DNA from: Pseudomonas lini
GTDB lineage: Bacteria; Pseudomonadota; Gammaproteobacteria; Pseudomonadales; Pseudomonadaceae
DNA length: 64,000 nt
Assembly (NCBI RefSeq): GCF_964063345.1
Contig: NZ_OZ061318.1
Coordinates: 1,054,001-1,118,000 of the forward strand
Direction: 5' to 3'
Shown here: in pieces, positions 25,606 to 37,007 of the stretch
How positions within the stretch are numbered: position 1 is the stretch's first letter
Layout: every line of letters starts with the position of its first letter
The notes under the pieces: generated by a model
Told to the model about the DNA's origin: nothing
Seen by the model: the letters and a program-made list of their open reading frames with translations, nothing else
The model's database searches: none
Program-made: the position numbers and the translations under genes

Positions 25606-25628
25606 ACAGCTCCCCCCAAGTCAAATGA

Positions 25629-25653
25629 ATTATCATCAGCAAGTGTTGATAAT
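25629..25653. promoter_or_regulatory. Inverted repeat upstream of the DUF2971 operon
   Basis: ATTATCA and TGATAAT are inverted with an 11-bp spacer, 24 bp before the ATG of the 421-residue gene. Position and size suit a dimeric repressor site. Confidence 0.5.
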
Positions 25654-25837
25654 GTCAATTAGTCATCATGGAGGATTCAGGTTTCTTCAGAGAAGGCGCA
25701 CAGCAGCCCGCAGCTCGCCCACAGAGCGAAATATTGGATTTTATTGGCGGATGAAGATACACACGGTAGCATTGCCAGCACAGTGCACCACTTGGGTGTC
25801 ACTAATCGCTGTCACACTTCGAGATTTTTGACTGATA

Positions 25838-25860
25838 AATCCTTGCAGAATCAAGGACTT
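25838..25860 (-). terminator. Island-borne hairpin behind the intact ffs copy
   Basis: TCCTTG / CAAGGA stem with loop ATTCTG (minus strand) followed by TTT, 8 bp past the 3' end of ffs. It lies inside the island, so the element may supply a new 3' end for the host RNA. Confidence 0.5.
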
Positions 25861-25867
25861 AGAGATA

Positions 25868-25976
25868 GGAGGCAACCCCACCAGCCACACCCCGGCACAC
25901 AATGTTCCCGCTGTGGCTGCTCCCTTCCGGGTCTGACCAGGTTCACGGGTAATCGTTGCGGGGGGACCGATGGGGT
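25868..25976 (-). ncRNA. ffs: 4.5S signal recognition particle RNA (functional copy; right attachment repeat)
   Basis: On the minus strand the sequence has the bacterial small SRP RNA core CTGGTCAGACCCGGAAGG followed by GAGCAGCC, and its ends pair (ACCCCA with TGGGGT). The RNA binds Ffh and targets nascent membrane proteins to FtsY and the translocon. This copy keeps a sigma70-type promoter on the chromosomal side and is therefore the functional gene. It is also the right boundary of the integrated island, an exact-length duplicate of 7563-7671 with two base differences. In Pseudomonas ffs normally lies upstream of dnaX, as here once the island is removed. Confidence 0.95.
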
Positions 25977-26012
25977 CACCATAACGACGCTCACCTGACG
26001 GCGAGCCGCGCC

Positions 26013-26040
26013 ATTGTACCTATCTGAGACGAAGTTACAA
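26013..26040 (-). promoter_or_regulatory. Promoter of ffs
   Basis: On the minus strand TTGTAA and TACAAT are separated by 16 bp, and the -10 box lies 36 bp before the RNA 5' end. The gap implies a short precursor that is trimmed. The left ffs copy has no equivalent. Confidence 0.65.
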
Positions 26041-26118
26041 CCGTTCGAGCGGATTAAAAAATATGAGCCGCTTCAAGGACATGCGCCGGCCTTGAAACCC
26101 CACCCCTGTATGTTGATC

Positions 26119-27282
26119 CTATTGCGCCAACACCTCATCCGCCCTGCCGCCCTCTTGCTGGATCACCAGGTGAATGAAGTGCAGTTTGGCAATCACCGCC
26201 GGCGGCAGGACGAACGGATAGAAATCCGGCTGGCCCATGCTGCGTGACAATTCGTTGAGCATGCCGGCCAGCTCGATCCATGCGTTGACGAATGACAGGA
26301 ACGCCGGGCCGCCGGGGTGCTGCGGGTCGAATAGCGTGCTCGGCGGAAACGGCTGGTAATCGAAATCCATTTCCTGCGCACTCATGCCAAAACCCAGGGC
26401 GGTGTCTACTGCATCCATCATGTGCAGGTAGTGAGCCCAGGTTTCGGCCCAGTCTTCCCAGGGGTGCATGGTGGCGTAGGCGCTGACGTAATGTTGCTGC
26501 CAGTCGAGCGGTGCGCCTTGCTGATAATGCCGCTCAAGGGCCTCGGCATAACTTGCTTGCTCATCACCGAACAGAGCGCGGAACGGTTCCAGCCAATGAC
26601 TGTTGGCGACCAAGCGGTCCCAGTAGTAATGCCCGACCTCGTGACGAAAGTGCCCGAGCAGCGTGCGATAAGGTTCGTGCATCTGCACGCGAACCTGCTC
26701 GCGATGGGCGTCGTCGGCTTCCTTGATATCGAGGGTGATCAGACCGTTGGCATGCCCGGTGGTCGGCGGTTTGCCTTCGAGGTCGATACCGATGAAGTCG
26801 AAGGCCAGGCCGATGTCTTCATCCATGGATTTCGGAATGACTGACAAGCCCAGGCTGATCAGCTGCGCCACCAGCCGACGCTTGGCGATTTCCACTTTGC
26901 GCCAGCGCTCGTGGTTCTCGGGGATCGCCAGGTCGGGGATGGTGCGATTCAGGCTACAGGCAATGCATAACGCATCGTGATCATTGGCCGGCAGCAGCCA
27001 GTTGCAGGCGGCCGGAGAGTCGAGATTGGCGCAGCGGCGGAACACACCGGCGTCGGGACCGGCGTCGAGCAACCAGGTATCCACTTGTGGGCCAGGTTGC
27101 AACGAAGACAAGCGACTCTGCTGCGGCTGATAGCCCAGCGCTGCCGAACAGGCCAGGCACTGACTGTTGCGAAAGAACAGCGACTGCCCACAACGGCAAT
27201 GCCAGACCTTGCTGTTGCGCAAACGCTCACCCATGAAGGGCGCGGCGATGCGTGAACTGAGCTGTTCGAAGAAGCGGTACAT
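26119..27282 (-). CDS. Putative zinc-binding metallopeptidase with N-terminal zinc ribbon
   Basis: A 387-residue cytosolic protein. The N-terminus has a zinc ribbon (WHCRCGQSLFFRNSQCLAC, Cys 29, 31, 42, 45), and the centre has the HExxH metalloprotease motif as GHFRHEVGHYYW (HEVGH at 214-218). A downstream EDWAETWAHYLHMMD supplies further Glu and His ligand candidates. This combination matches the putative zinc-binding metallopeptidase family (Peptidase_Mx type). Its substrate is unknown. It is the first chromosomal gene right of the island and is co-oriented with ffs and ligA. Confidence 0.87.
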   Translation of the reverse strand: MYRFFEQLSSRIAAPFMGERLRNSKVWHCRCGQSLFFRNSQCLACSAALGYQPQQSRLSSLQPGPQVDTWLLDAGPDAGVFRRCANLDSPAACNWLLPANDHDALCIACSLNRTIPDLAIPENHERWRKVEIAKRRLVAQLISLGLSVIPKSMDEDIGLAFDFIGIDLEGKPPTTGHANGLITLDIKEADDAHREQVRVQMHEPYRTLLGHFRHEVGHYYWDRLVANSHWLEPFRALFGDEQASYAEALERHYQQGAPLDWQQHYVSAYATMHPWEDWAETWAHYLHMMDAVDTALGFGMSAQEMDFDYQPFPPSTLFDPQHPGGPAFLSFVNAWIELAGMLNELSRSMGQPDFYPFVLPPAVIAKLHFIHLVIQQEGGRADEVLAQ

Positions 27283-27329
27283 GGCGATCTCTCCCTGGGG
27301 CCTGCCAAGACTAGATCATTCTTTTACCG

Positions 27330-27436
27330 TGATCGTTCCCACGCTCTGCGTGGGAATGCCGCCCCGGACGCTCCGCGTCCGCTGTGACGCAGAGCGTCAC
27401 GGGATGCGTTACCACGCAGAGCGTGGGAACGATCAG
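27330..27436. repeat. Compound palindromic repeat between ligA and metallopeptidase
   Basis: GATCGTTCCCACGCTCTGCG appears at one end and its inverse at the other, around an inner palindrome (GGACGCTCCGCGTCC and GACGCAGAGCGTC). The outer module also forms the perfect palindrome at 46355-46385. It belongs to a REP-like intergenic family and may also end ligA transcription. Confidence 0.75.
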
Positions 27437-29833
<2,397 letters not shown>

Positions 29834-29872
29834 TCAATCTTTTAAATACGGTAGCGCAAAGCTGTGGACACT

Positions 29873-30013
29873 GTGGCGAGGGAGCTGCTCCCGCTCGGCG
29901 GCGAAGCCGTCGTAAAATCAGCTAATGCGGTGTATCTGAATAAGCGGAGTTGCCGAAATGAACGGGGCCGCTTCGCGACCCAGCGGGAGCAAGCTCCCTC
30001 GCCACAAGAGCCC
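29873..30013. repeat. Paired GGCGAGGGAG-type intergenic palindrome
   Basis: GTGGCGAGGGAGCTGCTCCC at the left and its inverse at the right end, about 140 bp apart, between ligA and zipA. The same pair recurs at 52135-52270 and 55360-55495. It is a REPIN-like arrangement of two inverted REP modules. Confidence 0.75.
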
Positions 30014-30029
30014 GCCCCAGTCATTCGAG

Positions 30030-30878
30030 TCAGCGCTTCTGGGTCAATGCACGACGCTCGAACTCGACGATGCGCTGACGGTAGTGCTCAATCGTTTGGG
30101 CGGTCAGCACGCTGCGCTGGTCGTCTTTCAGTTCGCCGTTCAGCTCCTGGGACAGTTTGCGTGCTGCAGCCACCATCACGTCGAAGGCTTGCTTGGGATG
30201 ACGCGGGCCTGGCAGACCGAGGAAGAAGCTCACCGCCGGGGTGCTGAAATGATCGATGTCATCCAGATCAAAGACGCCCGGCTTGACCGCATTGGCCATG
30301 GAGAACAGGACTTCGCCGTTACCGGCCATGCTTTCGTGACGGTGGAAAATATCCATCTCGCCGAAACGCAGACCGCTTTCCAGAATGTTCTGCAACAGTG
30401 CCGGGCCCTTGAAGCCGGCCGGGTCGCGGCAGATCACGCTGATCACCAATACTTCTTCGGCTTGCGGCTGATCTTTTTCGGCCGAGCTGGCGGGCTTGGT
30501 GTCATCCGGGAAATCGTCACGGCTATTGAAGCTCGGGCCGCCGTCCAGGTCGAGGTTGAGGTTCAAGTCGCCTTGCGATGGCTCGCCATGGCCACGCTTG
30601 CCGCGCTTGGAACCCGATTCACGCGGTTCACGGGCAGGCATGCTCACCGACGGCAGATCATGCTCGTCCAGTTGCGGTTCTTTATGGTTATCCAGCACGC
30701 GGGGCGGGCCCAACAGCTCGGCGCTGGTGTCCTCGTCCGGCAAATTGGACAAACTTCGGTCAAGACGGAATTTCAGTTTTCCCTTGCCGCCGCGCATGCG
30801 ACGCCAGCCATCGAAAAGAATACCGGCAATGACAATAATGCCGATGACGATCAGCCACTCGCGCAGACCGATTTCCAT
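30030..30878 (-). CDS. zipA: Cell division protein ZipA
   Basis: A 282-residue protein with an N-terminal membrane anchor ([33 protein letters not shown]), a charged low-complexity linker (about 40-140) and a C-terminal FtsZ-binding domain (about 145-270: [39 protein letters not shown] ... [31 protein letters not shown]). ZipA tethers FtsZ to the inner membrane at the septum. It lies between smc and ligA, as in other Pseudomonas. A hairpin terminator separates it from smc. Confidence 0.95.
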   Translation of the reverse strand: MEIGLREWLIVIGIIVIAGILFDGWRRMRGGKGKLKFRLDRSLSNLPDEDTSAELLGPPRVLDNHKEPQLDEHDLPSVSMPAREPRESGSKRGKRGHGEPSQGDLNLNLDLDGGPSFNSRDDFPDDTKPASSAEKDQPQAEEVLVISVICRDPAGFKGPALLQNILESGLRFGEMDIFHRHESMAGNGEVLFSMANAVKPGVFDLDDIDHFSTPAVSFFLGLPGPRHPKQAFDVMVAAARKLSQELNGELKDDQRSVLTAQTIEHYRQRIVEFERRALTQKR

Positions 30879-30903
30879 GTAATCCCGTGCCTCTATAAAA
30901 AAT

Positions 30904-30936
30904 GCTGAAAAATAAGGGGTTTACATTGTGTAAACC
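30904..30936 (-). terminator. Terminator after smc
   Basis: A perfect 8-bp stem GGTTTACA / TGTAAACC with a 3-nt loop, followed on the minus strand by a T-rich tract (CCTTATTTTTCAG). It lies 200 bp past the smc stop and just before zipA, so zipA likely has its own promoter. Confidence 0.7.
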
Positions 30937-31135
30937 GCTTTAAAACGTGGCGCCAACTCTATGTTCTGACAGGCGTTTTGCCCACGTATACGAAAAATTG
31001 ACATTAAACTAGCACGACCAAAGGCAACTTTACACGTCTGTCACAGTGGCTTGCGCGAATTATGTCGATTGGCCAGCAAGTCAAGACAGGTAAAAAGCCC
31101 TACAGCTCAAAAATACCTGCCCTACAAGCAATAAT

Positions 31136-34100
31136 TCAGGCGTCCACCATGGCCATCGCCTCCTCCACATCCACTGCCACCAGACGCGAGCAACCGGGTT
31201 CGTGCATCGTCACCCCCATCAATTGATCGGCCATTTCCATGGCAATCTTGTTGTGGGTGATATAGATGAACTGCACCGTCTGCGACATCTCTTTGACCAA
31301 CCGTGCGTAGCGTCCAACGTTAGCGTCATCCAATGGCGCGTCAACCTCATCGAGCATGCAGAACGGCGCCGGATTCAACTTGAAGATGGCAAAAACCAGG
31401 GCCAATGCGGTCAGGGCTTTTTCGCCACCGGAGAGCAAATGGATGGTGCTGTTCTTCTTTCCTGGCGGCTGCGCCATGATCGTCACCCCTGTATCGAGTA
31501 GATCTTCGCCCGTCAGTTCCAAATACGCGCGTCCTCCACCGAAAACTTTTGGGAAAAGGGCCTGTAAACCACCATTGATCTGATCAAAGGTATCTTTGAA
31601 GCGGTTTCGGGTTTCCTTGTCGATCTTGCGAATCACGTTCTCGAGCGTGTCCAGCGCTTCCACCAAATCGTCGTTCTGAGCATCCAGATAACGTTTACGC
31701 TCGGATTGTTGCTGGTATTCGTCGATAGCCGCGAGGTTGATCGCGCCGAGGCGCTGAATTCGCGCGGCAATACGCTCGAGTTCTTCTTCGGCGTCTTTCT
31801 CGTTGGCCTCGGCCACCAAGGTCGCGAGTACGCCGTGCAGGTCGTAGCCGTCCTCCAGCAATTGATCCTGCAAAGTCTTGCGCCGCACCGTCAGCGCTTG
31901 CCATTCCATGCGCTGCTGTTCGAGTTGGCTGCGAATCAAATGGGATTGCTGCTCGGCCTGAGTGCGGCGCTTTTCGGCGTCGCGCAGTTCGCGGTCGGCG
32001 TCTTCCATGGCGATTTGCGCGGTCTTGAGCTCTTCGTCGACGGTCATGCGCTTGTCGAGCAGCTCTTCAAGTTTCAGCCGCAGCTCTTCCAGCGGCGCCT
32101 CGCCCTCTTCCAGATTGAGGCTGAGCTGTTCGCGCTTCTCGGTCAGGCGCTCGGACTGCATTTCCAGCCGTTCCAGCGCCTGACGAGTGGAATCGTGTTG
32201 CGCCTTCAGCGAACCGAGGCGCACCGCCAGTTGATGCGCATGATCCTTGTGCTGTCGGGCTTCCTGACGCACCCGGTCGAGGCGCTCGCGCAGGCTGTCG
32301 CGCTGAGCCAACAGCAACTCGCGCTGCTCGGTGTCCAGCGCCATGCTGTCGAGGGCTTCCTGCAATTGCAGACGCGCTTCGCCGATGTTTTCGTGTTCCA
32401 GGGCCCGCTGCTCGCTCAGCTCGGTGAGCTCTTCATCGAGACGGGTGCGGCGTAGGGTCAACTGCTCGACCTTGGCTTTGCCAGCGGACAGCTGGGCTTT
32501 CAATTCGCCCTGCTGACGGGCTTCGTCTTGCAGCAGACGGCGCAAATGTTCGCGCCCGTTTTCCTGCTGACGCTGTTGCGCCCTGAGATTCTGAAGTTGG
32601 GTTTCCAGGGTTTCGACCGTGGCTTCGCGCTCTTCGCGCTCAAGGCCCAACCGCTGGATTTCCTGGCCACGGGCAAGTACGCCGCTTTCCGCCTCGCTGG
32701 CCCGGCGCACGCGCAAAAAGTGTCGGCCGACCCAGTAACCGTCGCGGCTGATCAGGCTTTGCCCGGCGGCCAATTGCCCGCGCAAGGCCAAGGCCTGCTC
32801 AAGGCTGTCGACCGGTTTGACCTGCCCCAGCCATGGCGACAAATCAATCTGCGCCTCGACCTTGTCGAGCAAACTGCCGGGCATGCGCACGCCATCGCTG
32901 GCCGAGCTGAGCAGGCGCAAATCGCCTTGGGCAAACCCGGCCAGATCGAAATCACCGAAGTCATCCACCAGCACCGCTTGCAGGTCGGCGCCGAGCACGG
33001 TTTCCACCGCCAGCTCCCAACCGGCCTCGACCTTCAGGCCTTCGGCCAGACGCGGACGATCCGCCAGATGCTGTTCGCGCAGCCATTCGGCAGTGCCGGT
33101 GCCGGGATCGAGCGCGGCTTGCTGCAAGGCTTCCAACGACGCCAGTCGACCGTTGAGCCGCTGCAAATCACCTTGGGCTTGTTGCTGATTTTGCAGCGCT
33201 AGTTGCAATTCCTGACGCAGTTGTTCAAGACGCTCAACCTGAGCTTCTTCACTGGCCTGCAAGTCTTCGAGCGTGGCCTCGGACGCAGCCAACTGCTCGC
33301 TGAGTTCCATGATCGCCGCGTCTTCCGGATCCGCCGAGAGCAACGCGCGCTCTTCACCAAGGCGCTTCTGGCGATCAGCCAAACGTTCCATGCTGGTTTC
33401 CAGCTGCTGGATTCGCGACTGCTGAACTTCAGCCTGACGGCGTGGCTCGGCGGCAGTGAGGTTGAAGGTGTCCCACTGCTCCTGCCAGCCGTGCATGGTG
33501 GTTTCGGATTCTTCGAGCGCGGCAGCAGCTTCCTCGGCGGCGGCGCTGGTGACTTCCTGTTCCGGCGTGAGCATGTCCAGCTCTTCGCCCAAGGTCAGCA
33601 GCAAGGTGCGGTCGTGGCCCAAGTGAGACTCGGTTTCCAGCCGCGCGCGCTCGGCTTCCTTCAGGTCGTCCTGCAGCTGACGCAAACGCTGCTGACCGTG
33701 CTGGATGCTCTGCTCGACCCGGGCGATGTCGCCGCCGACCGAATAGAAACGCCCCTGCACCAGATTGAAGCGCTCGGACAGATCGTGATGACCGTCACGC
33801 AGGCGTTCGATGGCCGCGTCGGCATTGCGTTGCTCGGCCACCAGGGCTTCGAAGGTGACTTCCTGAGTGCCGATGATCGACTCGCGCTGGCCGACCTGTT
33901 CGTTCAACGCCTGCCAGCGCAGGCCCGACAACTGGGCCTTGAGCTGGCGTTCTTCGCCCTTGTATTCCTGATACTTCTTGGCGGCCTCGGCCTGGCGGTG
34001 CAAGCGTTCAAGCTGACGCTCGAGCTCTTCGCGCAGGTCGGTCAGGCGGGCAAGGTTTTCATGGGTGCGGCGAATACGGTTTTCAGTCTCGCGCCGACGT

Positions 34101-34624
34101 TCCTTGTACTTGGAAATACCGGCGGCTTCTTCGATGAAATTGCGCAGGTCTTCGGGCTTGGATTCGATCAGCTTGGAGATCATCCCCTGTTCGATAATCG
34201 AATAGCTGCGCGGGCCGAGGCCGGTACCCAGAAAGATGTCGGTGATATCGCGGCGGCGGCATTTGGTGCCGTTGAGGTAGTAGGTGGTCTGGCTGTCGCG
34301 GGTTACTTTTCGGCGAATGGAAATCTCCGCATAGGCAGCCCATTCGCCGAGCAGGGTGCCATCGGAGTTATCGAACACCAGCTCAATGCTCGCCTGGCTC
34401 ACCGGTTTACGGCTGGTCGAGCCGTTGAAGATGACGTCGGTCATCGACTCGCCGCGCAAGTTCTTGGCCGAGCTCTCGCCCATCACCCAACGCACGGCGT
34501 CGATGATGTTCGACTTGCCGCAACCATTGGGCCCGACCACTGCCGCCATGTTGCTGGGGAAGTTCACCGTGGTCGGATCGACGAAGGATTTGAACCCCGC
34601 CAGCTTAATGCACTTGAGCCGCAC
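31136..34624 (-). CDS. smc: Chromosome segregation protein SMC
   Basis: A 1162-residue SMC ATPase. Walker A GPNGCGKS (31-38) and the R-loop region are at the N-terminus; long coiled coils (about 165-495 and 660-990) flank a hinge at about 500-655; the C-terminal signature LSGGEKALTALAL and Walker B FCMLDEVDAPLDDAN close the ATPase. It forms the condensin core with ScpA/ScpB. The start is 2 bp past the stop of the GntR gene, so the two are co-transcribed. Long antisense frames over this gene are products of its high GC content. Confidence 0.97.
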   Translation of the reverse strand: MRLKCIKLAGFKSFVDPTTVNFPSNMAAVVGPNGCGKSNIIDAVRWVMGESSAKNLRGESMTDVIFNGSTSRKPVSQASIELVFDNSDGTLLGEWAAYAEISIRRKVTRDSQTTYYLNGTKCRRRDITDIFLGTGLGPRSYSIIEQGMISKLIESKPEDLRNFIEEAAGISKYKERRRETENRIRRTHENLARLTDLREELERQLERLHRQAEAAKKYQEYKGEERQLKAQLSGLRWQALNEQVGQRESIIGTQEVTFEALVAEQRNADAAIERLRDGHHDLSERFNLVQGRFYSVGGDIARVEQSIQHGQQRLRQLQDDLKEAERARLETESHLGHDRTLLLTLGEELDMLTPEQEVTSAAAEEAAAALEESETTMHGWQEQWDTFNLTAAEPRRQAEVQQSRIQQLETSMERLADRQKRLGEERALLSADPEDAAIMELSEQLAASEATLEDLQASEEAQVERLEQLRQELQLALQNQQQAQGDLQRLNGRLASLEALQQAALDPGTGTAEWLREQHLADRPRLAEGLKVEAGWELAVETVLGADLQAVLVDDFGDFDLAGFAQGDLRLLSSASDGVRMPGSLLDKVEAQIDLSPWLGQVKPVDSLEQALALRGQLAAGQSLISRDGYWVGRHFLRVRRASEAESGVLARGQEIQRLGLEREEREATVETLETQLQNLRAQQRQQENGREHLRRLLQDEARQQGELKAQLSAGKAKVEQLTLRRTRLDEELTELSEQRALEHENIGEARLQLQEALDSMALDTEQRELLLAQRDSLRERLDRVRQEARQHKDHAHQLAVRLGSLKAQHDSTRQALERLEMQSERLTEKREQLSLNLEEGEAPLEELRLKLEELLDKRMTVDEELKTAQIAMEDADRELRDAEKRRTQAEQQSHLIRSQLEQQRMEWQALTVRRKTLQDQLLEDGYDLHGVLATLVAEANEKDAEEELERIAARIQRLGAINLAAIDEYQQQSERKRYLDAQNDDLVEALDTLENVIRKIDKETRNRFKDTFDQINGGLQALFPKVFGGGRAYLELTGEDLLDTGVTIMAQPPGKKNSTIHLLSGGEKALTALALVFAIFKLNPAPFCMLDEVDAPLDDANVGRYARLVKEMSQTVQFIYITHNKIAMEMADQLMGVTMHEPGCSRLVAVDVEEAMAMVDA

Positions 34625-34626
34625 GC

Positions 34627-35286
34627 TTAAGCGACCGTCAGGGCAGAGACCACCAGATCGCAGCTGCGCTGGGCATACGCCGTCAGCACCACGCGGATCT
34701 GAGGAAAGTCACGGGCAAGCACGGCGGCGAGCAAGCGCTCGAACAGCTCGAGGAACTCGCTCATCGAGGCCTTGCGCTGATCCAGCGCGAGGAAATACGC
34801 GCGGCTCATGGCCGGCTGCAGATTCTCGACGGTTTCCTGCAAGTACGGGTTGTTGGCGAACGGATACGCGGCGCGCATCACACTGAAGCTGTCGTCGACG
34901 AACGTGCGAATGTCCTGGCGCTCGTAGCTGTCGGTCAGGCGCTGCTGGATCTGCAGAAACGGCACCATGTCGGCCTGGACTTGCCAGCCGCTGGCCACGG
35001 CATTGCCGAGCAAAATGTACAACTCGCTCATCAACGTGCACAGGCTCTGCACCTTGTGCGCCGTGAGCTCAGTCACATGGGCGCCACGTCGCGGCAAAAT
35101 CGCGATCAAGTGGCGGCGCTCGAGAATCAGTAACGCCTCACGGACTGAACCGCGGCTGACATTAAGGGCCAGCGTGACCTTCTGTTCCTGAATGCGCTCC
35201 CCCGGCTTCATTTCGCCGCGAATGATACGTTCGGCGAGGTGGTGAGCGATTTGCTCGGCGAGGCTGTCCGGGGCCTTGAACGTCAT
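34627..35286 (-). CDS. GntR-family regulator next to xdhA (FCD type)
   Basis: A 219-residue regulator. The winged helix (LAEQIAHHLAERIIRGEMKPGERIQEQKVTLALNVSRGSVREALLILERRHLIAILPRRGAHV) fills residues 8-72, and an all-helical FCD-type effector domain follows. It is divergent from xdhA with 266 bp between the two starts and sits directly upstream of smc. Position suggests that it represses xdhABC-guaD until a purine or breakdown product binds. Two inverted repeats overlapping the xdhA promoter are candidate operators. The ligand is not known from sequence. Confidence 0.88.
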   Translation of the reverse strand: MTFKAPDSLAEQIAHHLAERIIRGEMKPGERIQEQKVTLALNVSRGSVREALLILERRHLIAILPRRGAHVTELTAHKVQSLCTLMSELYILLGNAVASGWQVQADMVPFLQIQQRLTDSYERQDIRTFVDDSFSVMRAAYPFANNPYLQETVENLQPAMSRAYFLALDQRKASMSEFLELFERLLAAVLARDFPQIRVVLTAYAQRSCDLVVSALTVA

Positions 35287-35456
35287 GGTTGTCCTTCAAA
35301 CTCTTCGATCTGCACAAGCGGCGCAGTGTAGCGCAATTGATGGGTCATGGCGGAGTGCCCACCCAGCGGTTTTTGGCACGATTCACGCAAAAGGCAAGCT
35401 ATCCCGCGAGGGTCAATAATGAAGGAACGAGTCGTTGATCGACAAAATGCCATTTC

Positions 35457-35507
35457 CTGACCTTTAAGTCAGAAAATCATTGACCGAAAAGTCAGACCTG
35501 ATAAATT
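35457..35507 (+). promoter_or_regulatory. xdhA promoter with tandem GntR-type operators
   Basis: CTGAC-N6-GTCAG at 35457-35472 and TTGAC-N6-GTCAG at 35480-35495, 23 bp apart. A sigma70-like promoter TTGACC (35480-35485), 16-bp spacer, TAAATT (35502-35507) overlaps the second repeat. A bound repressor would block the -35 box. Confidence 0.65.
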
Positions 35508-35552
35508 CGGCTCATGTCGGTTAACAACAATAATGAGTTTGCGAGGCCTTCC

Positions 35553-37007
35553 GTGATCCAGTTTTTACTAAACCAGGAACTCCGTAGCGAGCACGCCCTG
35601 GACCCGAACCTGACCGTGCTCAATTACCTACGCGAACATGTGGGCAAGCCCGGCACCAAAGAAGGCTGCGCCAGCGGCGACTGTGGCGCCTGCACCGTGG
35701 TGGTCGGCGAGTTGCAGACGGACGACGGTGGCCGCGAACATATTCGCTATCGCAGCCTCAATTCGTGCCTGACGTTCGTCTCCTCCTTGCACGGCAAGCA
35801 ACTGATCAGCGTCGAAGACCTCAAGCACCAAGGCGAGCTGCACAGCGTGCAAAAAGCCATGGTTGAATGCCACGGTTCGCAGTGCGGCTTCTGCACGCCG
35901 GGTTTCGTGATGTCGCTGTTCGCGCTGCAAAAGAACAGCGACGAGCCCGACGCCCATAAAGCCCACGAAGCGTTGGCCGGCAACCTCTGCCGCTGCACCG
36001 GCTATCGGCCGATCCTGGCCGCCGCCGAGCAATCCTGCTGCGGCAAACAACCCGACCAGTTCGATGCACGCGAAGCGGAAACTATCGCTCGCCTGAAAGC
36101 TATCGCTCCCACAGACATCGGTGAACTCAACAGTGGCGACAAGCGCTGCCTGGTGCCGTTGACCGTGGCCGATCTGGCCGACCTCTACGACGCTTATCCA
36201 CAGGCCCGCCTGCTGGCCGGTGGTACGGATCTGGCGCTGGAAGTCACCCAGTTCCACCGCACCTTGCCGGTGATGATCTACGTCGGCAACGTCGCCGAAA
36301 TGAAACGCATCGAACGCTTCGACGATCGCCTGGAGATCGGCGCCGCTACCACCCTCTCCGACTGCTACGACGCCTTGAAGGCCGAGTACCCGGACTTCGG
36401 CGAATTGCTGCAACGCTTCGCCTCCTTGCAGATCCGCAACCAGGGCACCCTCGGCGGCAACATCGGTAACGCCTCGCCGATTGGTGACTCTCCACCGCTG
36501 CTGATCGCCCTCGGCGCGCAGATCATCCTGTGTAAAGGCGAAACCCGCCGCACCATGGCCCTGGAAGATTACTTCATCGATTACCGGGTCACCGCGCGTC
36601 AGGAAAGCGAGTTCATCGAAAAGATCATCGTGCCGCGCGCCAGCATTGAACAACTGTTCCGCGCCTACAAGGTATCCAAGCGTCTGGACGATGACATTTC
36701 CGCCGTTTGTGCCGCGTTCAACCTGCGCATCGACACCGGTGTGATCGCCGACGCCCGCGTGGCTTTCGGCGGCATGGCGGCCATTCCAAAACGCGCCAAA
36801 CACTGCGAAGCCGCCCTGGTTGGTGCACCGTTCAACAACGCCACCCTCGAACGCGCCTGCGCTGCATTGGCCGAAGACTTCACGCCACTCTCGGACTTCC
36901 GCGCCAGCAAGGAATATCGCCTGCTCAGTGCGCAGAACCTGTTGCGTAAATACTTCATCGAACTGCAAACACCGCACATCGAGACTCGGGTGACCGCTTA
37001 TGTCTAA
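35553..37007 (+). CDS. xdhA: Xanthine dehydrogenase small subunit XdhA
   Basis: A 484-residue subunit. N-terminal plant-type [2Fe-2S] Cys set (KEGCASGDCGACTVVV), second cluster (CGFCTPG ... CRCTGYRP), then an FAD-binding domain (ARLLAGGTDLALEV) and the CO-dehydrogenase flavoprotein C-domain. It passes electrons from the molybdenum site to NAD. The GTG at 35553 is preferred: GAGG lies 5' of it, the conserved protein begins IQFLLNQELRSEHALDPNLTVLNYLREH, and the ATG at 35514 would sit right at the predicted transcript start. The stop overlaps the xdhB start by 8 bp. Confidence 0.93.
   Translation: MIQFLLNQELRSEHALDPNLTVLNYLREHVGKPGTKEGCASGDCGACTVVVGELQTDDGGREHIRYRSLNSCLTFVSSLHGKQLISVEDLKHQGELHSVQKAMVECHGSQCGFCTPGFVMSLFALQKNSDEPDAHKAHEALAGNLCRCTGYRPILAAAEQSCCGKQPDQFDAREAETIARLKAIAPTDIGELNSGDKRCLVPLTVADLADLYDAYPQARLLAGGTDLALEVTQFHRTLPVMIYVGNVAEMKRIERFDDRLEIGAATTLSDCYDALKAEYPDFGELLQRFASLQIRNQGTLGGNIGNASPIGDSPPLLIALGAQIILCKGETRRTMALEDYFIDYRVTARQESEFIEKIIVPRASIEQLFRAYKVSKRLDDDISAVCAAFNLRIDTGVIADARVAFGGMAAIPKRAKHCEAALVGAPFNNATLERACAALAEDFTPLSDFRASKEYRLLSAQNLLRKYFIELQTPHIETRVTAYV

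Larger units (their letters stand above)
7563..25976. mobile_element. About 18.3-kb defence island integrated in ffs
   Basis: A 109-bp direct repeat containing the complete 4.5S RNA gene flanks this segment (7563-7671 and 25868-25976, two mismatches). One repeat plus the interior is 18,305 bp. A tyrosine integrase starts 120 bp inside the left repeat, as expected for an element that targets an RNA gene. The interior is visibly AT-richer than the flanks and carries recombinases, a phage remnant and several defence genes. It has no conjugation genes and no structural phage module, so it is an integrative island that may need a helper for transfer. The chromosome resumes with a metallopeptidase gene to the right. 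Confidence 0.88.

Noticed and set aside
31706..34630. Long frames antisense to smc (31706-32455, 33203-34630)
   Set aside because: Same cause as above; smc is certain on the minus strand.
35628..36977. 449-codon frame antisense to xdhA
   Set aside because: Low-complexity text rich in Gly, Ala and Val and opposite to a clear iron-sulfur flavoprotein gene.
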